From Rhizobacter sp. (GTDB lineage Bacteria > Pseudomonadota > Gammaproteobacteria > Burkholderiales > Burkholderiaceae): a stretch of DNA of 13,048 nucleotides. Shown here piece after piece: positions 1 to 5,750 of the stretch (its first letter is position 1; every line of letters begins with the position of its first letter). Location of the stretch: positions 1 to 13,048 of the forward strand of contig JACMKW010000626.1 of the NCBI GenBank assembly GCA_014379885.1, read 5' to 3'. The position numbers and the translations under genes are program-made. Under the pieces are notes generated by a model. It was not told the origin of the DNA, searched no databases, and saw nothing but the letters and a program-made list of their open reading frames with translations.

Positions 1-702
1 GGCCTGCACCTGTTGTTCGATGCGGCACATGCGTTTGGCTGTACCCATGGCGGGCGCATGATTGGCGGGTTTGGCAAGGCCGAAGTCTTCAGCTTCCACG
101 CTACCAAGTTCTTCAACACCTTCGAAGGCGGGGCGATCACCACGAACGATGACGAGTTGGCCACGCGCCTTCGGGCAATGGTCAACTTCGGCTTCACTGG
201 CGTCGACGAGGTGTCGTACGTCGGCACCAACGGCAAGATGAATGAGGTCTGTGCGGCGATGGGGCTCGCGTCCATGCGATCCATAGACAACTTCGTGGCA
301 ACCAACCGACGCAATCACGAGGCCTATCGCCGTTGCCTCGCGCACATCCCCGGGATGCTGCTTCGCGAATGGGCGCCGCAGGAGCAAAGCAACTTCCAGT
401 ATGTGGTGGTGGAGTACACGCCAGCCGCCGATCAGCCGGCGCGTGACGACCTCGTGATGGCGCTTCAAGCCGAAAACGTGATGGCCCGCAGGTATTTCTG
501 GCCCGGCTGCCACCGCATGGAGCCCTACCGCACCATGAACGCGGGTGTCGACATGAACCTGGCTCGTACCGAAGCACTGGCAGAAAAGCTGCTCATTCTG
601 CCCACCGGCTCAGGTGTGGGTGTCGTCGAGATCGAGGTCATTTGCGAGTTGCTGGCGACCTTGGTCTTGGCAGGCTCACGGCTGCGCGACCTTCGGTTGT
701 AA
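1..702 (+). CDS. DegT/DnrJ/EryC1-family sugar aminotransferase, 3' part (5' end outside window)
   Basis: The frame is open from base 1 to the TAA at 700-702 and gives 233 residues, so the N-terminal part lies beyond the left edge. The family transfers an amino group, using pyridoxal phosphate (PLP), onto a nucleotide-linked keto-sugar in the cytoplasm. Visible hallmarks are FDAAHAFG (residues 6-13), whose Asp normally contacts the PLP ring nitrogen, and SFHATKFFNTFEGGA (31-45), whose Lys36 is the expected Schiff-base lysine. The following ITTNDDELA is also typical. Family members are usually about 370-400 residues, so roughly the last 60% is present. The motif looks closest to the dTDP-4-keto-6-deoxyhexose aminotransferases, but the substrate cannot be fixed from this fragment. 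It faces the beta-helix lipoprotein gene tail to tail with 24 bp between stops. It probably supplies an amino sugar for the EPS repeat unit (inference). Confidence 0.9.
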   Translation, partial: GLHLLFDAAHAFGCTHGGRMIGGFGKAEVFSFHATKFFNTFEGGAITTNDDELATRLRAMVNFGFTGVDEVSYVGTNGKMNEVCAAMGLASMRSIDNFVATNRRNHEAYRRCLAHIPGMLLREWAPQEQSNFQYVVVEYTPAADQPARDDLVMALQAENVMARRYFWPGCHRMEPYRTMNAGVDMNLARTEALAEKLLILPTGSGVGVVEIEVICELLATLVLAGSRLRDLRL

Positions 703-726
703 CGCGTGCCGCTGCCTCGGTGCGGC

Positions 727-1980
727 TCAGAGGCCTGTGGCGCCGACCGGGCCCGTGGTGTAGGGCGTGAAGCTCACGTTCGGCGTGGCGATGTCTACCG
801 GCATGCTGGCGTCGGTCACCCGGTTGCTGTCCACGGTGACCTGCGTGTTCATCGCGCTGAAGATGCGTATGCCTTTCGCGCTTTGCTGAATGTCGTTGCG
901 CACGATGTCAATGTTGGCGTTGGCCTCCTGGCCGTCGCTGTAGAGCATGACGGCCCCGTGGCCTGTGCTCGCGCCGCCGCAATTCCTCAGCGAATTGCGC
1001 CGAAAGGTGATTTCTCGCGAGCCGTAGGTTGCGTAGCCCGACTCCTGTGCGATGTAGAGGCACGCCGCTGAAGCGAGGTTGTTCTCCAGCCGGTTGTTCT
1101 CATAGAGCACGTTGTTGCCACCGACCACGCTCATGTGGCGGCCCCAGCGGTTGTTGAGGATGATGTTGTCGCGGGCAGTGACGTGGTGCACCTGCGCGCC
1201 GTCGCCGCGGTAGCTGACGACCGCCACGCCATCGTCGCCCGAGTTCTCGATGTGGTTCCTGGTCACCGTGATGTGGTGAGCACCGTCGGTGAGGTGAATC
1301 GAATCGGCCAGAGTGTCCTTGATGCGGTTGTTGCTGATGGTGCCGTTGTTTGTGGCCTGGGCGGTTTGAATGCCAGCGGCGGCCGAGCCTTCGATGGTCA
1401 CGTCATCGATCAGGAAATTCGTGGCGCCGAAGAGCGTGATGCGTGTGGCTTCCCAGGCGGCGGTGCGCACTCGGGCGGGGACGCCGGCGAGCTTGACCCG
1501 CTGCACCGCGGCTCCGTCGCCCAACATGAAAATGGCTTCGCGGATCGGGTTGAGCGCATACAGCACCGAGCTATCGCCCGTGCCGACGAGCTTCACGCCG
1601 TCGAGCCGGATCACGTCGCCGTAAGCGCAGACACCTACAGGAATGAACACCGCCAGGCCACGCGTTCTTGCCGCTGCAATGGTGGCGGAAATGGCCGTCG
1701 AGTTGTTGCGCTGGCCGTCGCAGACGGCGCCGTAGCTGATGATGCTGAGTGCGGCAGGCGCGGGAGCTGGAGCTGGAGCTGGAGCTGGAGCTGGAGCTGG
1801 AGCTGGAGTTGGAGCTGGCGCAGGGGAGGGAGCAGGTGCAGGAGCAGGAGAGGGCGTGACGCCGCCGCCAGCTGCCGGCGCGCCGCGTTGCTGCAGATGC
1901 TCGTCGGCTCCCCCACATGCAAGCAGTGATGCGATGGCCGCACTCGTTAACAATGCGGTCAAGCTTCTGGATTGCGTCAT
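727..1980 (-). CDS. Beta-helix lipoprotein with Pro-Ala linker, probable EPS-acting enzyme
   Basis: The product is 417 residues from the ATG at 1980. A longer in-frame start at 2055 exists, but 1980 has a strong GGGAGGAG ribosome site and puts a lipoprotein signal exactly at the N-terminus: hydrophobic residues 7-20, then SLLAC with the lipid-accepting Cys22. Residues 43-77 are an almost pure Pro-Ala linker, which would hold the domain away from the membrane. From about residue 78 comes a pectate-lyase-3-like opening (ISYGAVCDG), then many short N-rich repeats typical of right-handed parallel beta-helices (about 180-400). Shared motifs with the protein encoded at 5747-7123 are TLADSIH (223-229), SGDDGVAVVSY (247-257), SVVGG (284-288) and YIAQESGYAT (309-318). 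Beta-helix proteins in EPS loci are often lyases, hydrolases, epimerases or acetylation-linked proteins; which applies here is unknown. It is divergent from the flippase gene. Confidence 0.85.
   Translation of the reverse strand: MTQSRSLTALLTSAAIASLLACGGADEHLQQRGAPAAGGGVTPSPAPAPAPSPAPAPTPAPAPAPAPAPAPAPAPAALSIISYGAVCDGQRNNSTAISATIAAARTRGLAVFIPVGVCAYGDVIRLDGVKLVGTGDSSVLYALNPIREAIFMLGDGAAVQRVKLAGVPARVRTAAWEATRITLFGATNFLIDDVTIEGSAAAGIQTAQATNNGTISNNRIKDTLADSIHLTDGAHHITVTRNHIENSGDDGVAVVSYRGDGAQVHHVTARDNIILNNRWGRHMSVVGGNNVLYENNRLENNLASAACLYIAQESGYATYGSREITFRRNSLRNCGGASTGHGAVMLYSDGQEANANIDIVRNDIQQSAKGIRIFSAMNTQVTVDSNRVTDASMPVDIATPNVSFTPYTTGPVGATGL
1763..1816. repeat. Hexanucleotide tandem repeat (GGAGCT)9 encoding Pro-Ala
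   Basis: Nine head-to-tail 6-bp units are seen: seven perfect GGAGCT copies, one GGAGTT at 1805-1810, and a final GGAGCT. Read on the coding (-) strand they give CCA GCT, that is Pro-Ala, with the variant unit giving Pro-Thr. The units are a multiple of three, so copy-number change would alter linker length without shifting frame. The codons used (CCA, GCT) are A/T-ending, unlike the G/C-ending majority in the neighbouring genes, which fits local expansion by slippage. Confidence 0.95.
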
Positions 1981-1985
1981 GCCCA

Positions 1986-1993
1986 CTCCTCCC
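1986..1993 (-). promoter_or_regulatory. Strong ribosome binding site of the beta-helix lipoprotein gene
   Basis: On the - strand this reads GGGAGGAG and lies 5 bases before the ATG at 1980. It is the best Shine-Dalgarno match in the window. It decides the start in favour of the lipoprotein signal peptide over the longer frame that begins at 2055. Confidence 0.8.
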
Positions 1994-2149
1994 GATGAAT
2001 CTGTTCGTTGTGCGCGGGGCTTTTGAGAAGCCATGCGCACCGCCCGTATCGACACTGAAGTGCTTGGTTTTTCTTGGTCAGGCGATGTAGAAATTATCGG
2101 CAGCTGCTTCGCGCAAGTAAGTCGATTCCTGCCGTCTTGGCAATGTGTT

Positions 2150-2171
2150 GCATCGGATATGCATCGGATAC
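2150..2171. repeat. 11-bp tandem direct repeat, possible regulator site
   Basis: GCATCGGATAT (2150-2160) is followed directly by GCATCGGATAC (2161-2171), identical in 10 of 11 positions. The 11-bp period is about one helical turn, so two protein subunits could bind the same face of the DNA. A third core, GCATCGG, occurs at 2214-2220, 53 bp on from the second copy (about five turns). Its place between two divergent genes suggests an operator. No regulator is encoded in the window and chance cannot be excluded. Confidence 0.5.
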
Positions 2172-2301
2172 AAAGGTGTCACTTTGCGCGGGCACACTCC
2201 CATATTTGGTGCAGCATCGGGGCCGCGGCTCAGAACTTGCTGACCGCCTGCCTGGTGTGAACGCGCTGAGCGCAAAGCATCGCCACTCGAATCAAGGCCC
2301 T

Positions 2302-3528
2302 GTGAAAGACACACTCCGCAAGCTCGCCGAGTTGGCGCTGAACCACGTTGCAAATTTTGCGTTCCCGCTTGTGTTTGCGATCCTGTGCGGGCGCGTGCTC
2401 GGCGTGCACGACTTCGGCATCGTTTCCTTCTACACAGCCCTGGCCGCGTTTCTCGGCGTGATCATCGAATTCGGTTTCGACTGGCTGGGGATTCGTGAGG
2501 TCTCCCAGGCCGATGGCGACTCTGCCCGGCAGCACAGCCTGTTGTGCAACGTGACAGCAGCCAAGCTGCTGATCGGCACGCTGGTGGCCAGCATCACCGC
2601 CGCCTCGGTGCTGTGGCTGCGCGGTCTGGATCAATGGATGTTGGTGTTGCCCATGGCGGGTTACATGCTCGGTTTTTCGATGGACGTGAGCTGGTACCTG
2701 CGCGCGCTGGAGCGCACGCGGGTGATGCTGGCCATCACGACCATCGTGCGCCTGCTGGGCATTGCCTTGCTGTGGACCCTCGTGTCCCGCCCGGGCGACA
2801 TGGGCGGTGCGTTATGGACGTATGCGTTCGTCTCGGTGGCCACTTCCAGCATTGGTTGGTTCGCCATTCACCGGCAAGGCATGGGCGGTTGGGTGCGCCC
2901 GCAGTTTTCGGTGGTCTTCGGGCTCATGCGGCGCTCGTCCGCCATCGTCTTCGGCAACCTCAGCGGCGGCTTGCTCACCAACGGCGGTGTGGCACTGTTG
3001 GGTTTGAGCGCGGACCCTGCCACGGTGGGCGCGGCCAACCTGGCGCTTCGTGTGCGCATGGCGGGGCAGGCGGTGCTGCTGCCCATCAAGCAGCTCACGT
3101 TCGTGCGCTTGTCGGCGCTGGCGCGGTCTTCACCGGCGCGGGCGGTGCGGGTGGGGCGCATGGCTCTCGCCGCCCTGCTCGGTGCGGGGTTGGTGATCGC
3201 GGTGGCCATCCTGTTTGCCGCCGAGTTCATCGTGCGGCAGGTGTTCCTGGGCGACTACCCCGTGGCCGTCGGGCTGATCATGCTGCTGGGCCTGAGCATT
3301 CCACTCAATGCTGCAGCCGAACTGTTCGGCATGCAGTGCCTGATCGCTTTCGGCCAGGAGCGCTCCTACGCGCTGGTGGTGGTGTTGGCCGCAGCGGTGT
3401 TCTGTGGCGTGTTGCTGCTGGGCTTGGGCGCCCCGCTGACCTACGGCTGGGCCTTGCTGGCCGCTGAAGCGAGCCTGGCGATGATGGCGGGTTTGAGGCT
3501 GCGTGCCGTGCTCAGGCAGCCGCGTTAG
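2302..3528 (+). CDS. Wzx-type polysaccharide flippase (oligosaccharide flippase family)
   Basis: The product is about 408 residues from GTG 2302. This family moves undecaprenyl-diphosphate-linked repeat units from the cytoplasmic to the periplasmic face of the inner membrane. The sequence is mostly hydrophobic with roughly twelve predicted membrane segments. It opens with an amphipathic start (KDTLRKLAELALNHVANF) and the FGIVSFYTALAAFLGVIIEFG segment typical of the Polysacc_synt (MATE-like) fold, and its size fits the family (about 400-480). The frame is open back to 2074, but that extension is not membrane-like. GTG 2302, preceded by AAGG four bases upstream, gives the expected N-terminus; GTG 2257 is the alternative. 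The gene runs divergently from the lipoprotein gene and its last 17 bp overlap, tail to tail, the end of the glycosyltransferase operon. It probably exports the unit built by that operon (inference). Confidence 0.85.
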   Translation: MKDTLRKLAELALNHVANFAFPLVFAILCGRVLGVHDFGIVSFYTALAAFLGVIIEFGFDWLGIREVSQADGDSARQHSLLCNVTAAKLLIGTLVASITAASVLWLRGLDQWMLVLPMAGYMLGFSMDVSWYLRALERTRVMLAITTIVRLLGIALLWTLVSRPGDMGGALWTYAFVSVATSSIGWFAIHRQGMGGWVRPQFSVVFGLMRRSSAIVFGNLSGGLLTNGGVALLGLSADPATVGAANLALRVRMAGQAVLLPIKQLTFVRLSALARSSPARAVRVGRMALAALLGAGLVIAVAILFAAEFIVRQVFLGDYPVAVGLIMLLGLSIPLNAAAELFGMQCLIAFGQERSYALVVVLAAAVFCGVLLLGLGAPLTYGWALLAAEASLAMMAGLRLRAVLRQPR

Positions 3529-4630
3529 CGAGGCCTCGTGCCACGGCCGCTTTCAAGCCGGCCTGGAACGCGGTCACTGAGAACCGCTCGGCATTGGCTC
3601 GGCAGTCTGCCGGCGTGCAGGGCGGCGCCAGCTCGAAGCGGTTCACGGCATCGATCATTGACGCCACCGATTGTTCGGTGAAGAACGAGCCCGTGCGGTT
3701 CGGCCCTTCGGTGACCACCGTTTCGGTTGCGCCACCGCGGCCGAACGCGATCACGGGTGTGCCGCAGGCTTGCACCTCCACCGGCATGATCCCGAAGTCT
3801 TCTTCCGCAGCGAACACAAAGGCGCGGGCGCGCCGCATGTGGTCAGCCAGCACCTCGGTGCCCTGGTAGCCCATTACCTTGACGTTGGGCCCGGCTGCCG
3901 CACGCACGCGATCGATTTCGGGACCATCGCCGATCATCACCAAGCGCTTGTCGGGCATCTTCGCGAACGCCTCGGCAATCAGCGGCATCTTCTTGTAGGG
4001 CACCATGCGCGAGGCGGCGAGATAAAAATCTTCCTTGCGCTCTTGCAGCTGAAAGCGGTCAAGGTCGACCGGAGGAAACACCACCTGCGCTTCCCTGCGG
4101 TAGACCTTGCGGATGCGGCGCGCAATGAAAGCCGAGTTGGCGACGAACACGTCGACGCCGTTGGCGGTGCGCAAGTCCCACTGCCGGATGTAGTGCAGCA
4201 CCAAGCGGGCGACAGCGCCCTTGAATCCCTTGGACATGCCTGACTCGTTCAGGTACTGGTGCTGCATGTCCCATGCATAGCGGATCGGTGAGTGCACATA
4301 GCTGACGTGCACCTGGTCCGGGCCCGTGATCACGCCTTTGGCAACGGCATGGCTGGACGAGATCACCAGGTCGTACCCCGAGAGATCGAGTTGTTCCACC
4401 GCCAGCGGCATCAAGGGCAGGTACGACCTGAAATGCTTGCGCGCCCCGGGCAGGCGCTGGATGAAGGTGGTGCGAGCCCGTTTGCCGAGCACGAAGCCAC
4501 GGTCTTCGTCTTTCAGAAAGTCGACCACGGTGAACAGGTCGGCAGATGGGTACAGCTTCAAGATCTGCTCAAGCACACGCTCGCTGCCTGCGTAGGTGTC
4601 GAGCCATTCGTGAACCACGGCAACTTTCAA
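3512..4630 (-). CDS. GT4-family glycosyltransferase (WbaZ-like), last gene of the EPS operon
   Basis: The product is 372 residues from TTG 4630. It is a GT-B-fold retaining glycosyltransferase expected to add a sugar from a nucleotide donor to the lipid-linked repeat unit at the inner membrane. The N-terminus VAVVHEWLDTYAGSERVLEQ (3-22) is the usual acceptor-domain opening with its G/A-GSERV loop. YVHSPIRYAWDMQHQYL (111-127) is characteristic of the WbaZ-like GT4 subgroup, which includes GDP-mannose-dependent enzymes. The C-terminal donor domain has SRMVPYKK (208-214) and an intact EX7E motif (Glu277, Glu285). The frame opens upstream to 4753, but that part runs through the end of the previous gene. 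AGGAG seven bases before TTG 4630 fixes the start. The TTG overlaps the stop of a 16-codon mini-ORF as TTGA. The donor sugar is not known; mannose is a guess from family resemblance. Confidence 0.88.
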   Translation of the reverse strand: MKVAVVHEWLDTYAGSERVLEQILKLYPSADLFTVVDFLKDEDRGFVLGKRARTTFIQRLPGARKHFRSYLPLMPLAVEQLDLSGYDLVISSSHAVAKGVITGPDQVHVSYVHSPIRYAWDMQHQYLNESGMSKGFKGAVARLVLHYIRQWDLRTANGVDVFVANSAFIARRIRKVYRREAQVVFPPVDLDRFQLQERKEDFYLAASRMVPYKKMPLIAEAFAKMPDKRLVMIGDGPEIDRVRAAAGPNVKVMGYQGTEVLADHMRRARAFVFAAEEDFGIMPVEVQACGTPVIAFGRGGATETVVTEGPNRTGSFFTEQSVASMIDAVNRFELAPPCTPADCRANAERFSVTAFQAGLKAAVARGLANAAA

Positions 4631-4677
4631 GGCTGAACTCCTGTGGCGGTTTTCATGGATGTATTGAGGTGGTTCAT
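4627..4677 (-). CDS. 16-codon bridging mini-ORF between two glycosyltransferase genes
   Basis: This tiny frame encodes MNHLNTSMKTATGVQP. Its ATG overlaps the TGA of the upstream glycosyltransferase gene (ATGA, 4674-4677), and its own TGA overlaps the TTG start of the downstream one (TTGA, 4627-4630). It therefore fills the 43-bp gap exactly, with the same 4-base overlaps that join the other genes of this operon. There is no clear ribosome site before its ATG; an internal ATG (Met8) is also present. The likely role is to carry ribosomes from one gene to the next by stop-and-restart, not to make a working peptide. The peptide has no recognisable motif. Chance is a real alternative. Confidence 0.4.
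   Translation of the reverse strand: MNHLNTSMKTATGVQP
4638..4642 (-). promoter_or_regulatory. Ribosome binding site that selects the TTG start at 4630
   Basis: AGGAG on the - strand with a 7-base spacer to TTG 4630. No ATG or GTG in the glycosyltransferase frame sits near the conserved KVAVVHEW opening. This site, together with the TTGA overlap, makes TTG the most credible start. It lies inside the mini-ORF at 4627-4677. Confidence 0.75.
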
Positions 4678-5750
4678 GCGAAGTTGCGTTGCAGGATGTC
4701 GTCGAACACGCCGGCCGCGCGAGCCCAGGTGAACTCTGCGGCTCGCGCGGCACCAGCGGCTTTCAGTTCGGCGCGCAATTGCTCGGAACCCAGCACGCGC
4801 CGCAGCTGCGCGGCCAGTGACGCGGGGGCATGCGGGTCGCAGTAGAGGGCAGCGTCGCCGCACACCTCGGGCATCGAGGCGCACTGCGACACGATCACCG
4901 GGCAGGCACAGGTCATCGCCTCCAGCGGCGGCAGGCCGAAGCCTTCATAGAACGACGGGAACACGAAGCACGATGCCGCTTCGTAGAGGGCGCGCAACTG
5001 GGCATCGCTCACATAGCCGGTTCGCACAATCCCTGAGTCGGGCGCAGACGATTGTGCAAACACGCGGCTGTTGCCACCGCCCACGGCGACCAGCGGCACG
5101 GCGTCTGCGCCGAGCTGCGCCATGGCTGCCACGACCGCGCCGAAGTTCTTGTTGGGCGACTGGCTGCCCACCGCCAGCACGAAGGCTCGATTGGCCAGCC
5201 CCAGCCGTTGCAGCGTGGAGGTGTCGGCCGCTTCACGCAAGATGTGCTCGCCGCTTTCGGGGATCACTTCGATGCTTTTCAGCGCGCGCCCGAAATGGCG
5301 GTTCAGCTCGCCGGCGCTGAACGCCGACACCGTGGCCACCACCCGCGAGCGTTTCAGCGCGCCGCCGAGCATCAGCCGGTACCAGGTGCGAAAGGCGAGG
5401 CTGTAGTTGCCGGGGTTCGCCACAGTGGCCGCGTCATGCACCACCACCATCTGCTGGCGGCGCAGTGCGGGCGCGGTATTGCACAGGTTCAGCAGCGGCG
5501 CTTCGTCCGCCGAGCGGGGCAGGTCGATCTGTTCCCAGAGGTGGCCTTGTCGACCGCCCACCGAAATGCGCTCGCAGCGGCCCAGGAAAGCCGGCTGGCT
5601 GACCAGGGGAGCCCCGGGCGTCATGACGCTGGGAGCGGGCGCGCCAGCGGGCAAGGCCGCAACGTAGGCGTCCATCAGCTCGATGGCGAATCGGTCCACC
5701 CCGGTGAGGGGGCGCGTGAGGAAGCGGCCGTTGAGAATCGGGGGTGTCAA
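4674..5750 (-). CDS. GT4-family glycosyltransferase (MtfB-like)
   Basis: The product is 358 residues from TTG 5750. It is a GT-B retaining glycosyltransferase acting on the cytoplasmic face in repeat-unit assembly. The opening LNGRFLTRPLTGVDRFAIEL (6-25) is typical of the MtfB-like GT4 group, as are GHLWEQIDLPR (69-79) and VVVHDAATV (102-110). The Rossmann donor domain has VLAVGSQSPNKNF (191-203). FPSFYEGFGLPPLEAM (264-279) carries the EX7E pair Glu269 and Glu277. The frame stays open upstream to 5936, but that stretch lies within the beta-helix gene. TTG 5750, with GGAG five bases before it, overlaps the TGA of that gene as TTGA. The gene ends in an ATGA overlap with the 16-codon mini-ORF. 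The sugar donor and linkage cannot be read from sequence. Confidence 0.87.
   Translation of the reverse strand: MTPPILNGRFLTRPLTGVDRFAIELMDAYVAALPAGAPAPSVMTPGAPLVSQPAFLGRCERISVGGRQGHLWEQIDLPRSADEAPLLNLCNTAPALRRQQMVVVHDAATVANPGNYSLAFRTWYRLMLGGALKRSRVVATVSAFSAGELNRHFGRALKSIEVIPESGEHILREAADTSTLQRLGLANRAFVLAVGSQSPNKNFGAVVAAMAQLGADAVPLVAVGGGNSRVFAQSSAPDSGIVRTGYVSDAQLRALYEAASCFVFPSFYEGFGLPPLEAMTCACPVIVSQCASMPEVCGDAALYCDPHAPASLAAQLRRVLGSEQLRAELKAAGAARAAEFTWARAAGVFDDILQRNFA

Larger units (their letters stand above)
1981..2301. promoter_or_regulatory. Divergent intergenic region between beta-helix lipoprotein and flippase genes
   Basis: This 321-bp stretch holds no convincing gene and separates two divergent starts, so both promoters should lie here. 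It is more AT-rich in its middle (about 2060-2210) than the flanking genes. It holds an 11-bp tandem repeat (2150-2171), a third GCATCGG copy at 2214-2220, and a short palindrome GCGCT-G-AGCGC (2263-2273) just ahead of the flippase start. A GATAAT box on the - strand (2093-2098) could be a -10 element for the lipoprotein gene, but no good -35 sits 16-18 bases upstream of it. No promoter can be assigned firmly. The in-frame extension of the flippase frame back to 2074 does not look protein-like. Confidence 0.55.

Noticed and set aside
708..726. GCCGC/GCGGC hairpin between the aminotransferase and lipoprotein stops, as a terminator.
   Set aside because: The stem is only 5 bp with a 9-base loop and no T-run follows on either strand.
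943..969. A GHG tripeptide in the lipoprotein, recalling the GH28 active site.
   Set aside because: It is about 90 residues after the GDD motif, not about 20 as in GH28, and it is absent from the Tat-type paralogue.
1571..2026. Long Ser-, Leu/Gln- and Gly-Ala-rich frames over the hexamer repeat on both strands.
   Set aside because: A 6-bp repeat is open in every frame that lacks a stop in one unit. These are by-products of the Pro-Ala linker in the lipoprotein gene.
2138..2151. A sigma-54-like TGG...TTGC pattern upstream of the flippase.
   Set aside because: The GG and GC are 9 bases apart instead of the required 10, and the rest of the consensus is poor.
2074..2301. N-terminal extension of the flippase by 76 residues.
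   Set aside because: The extension has no ribosome site and is not membrane-like. It would leave no room for the flippase promoter and would use the repeat region as coding sequence.
3529..3538. Perfect 10-bp palindrome CGAGGCCTCG right after the flippase stop.
   Set aside because: It has no loop and no T-run and lies inside the glycosyltransferase coding sequence, so it is probably chance.
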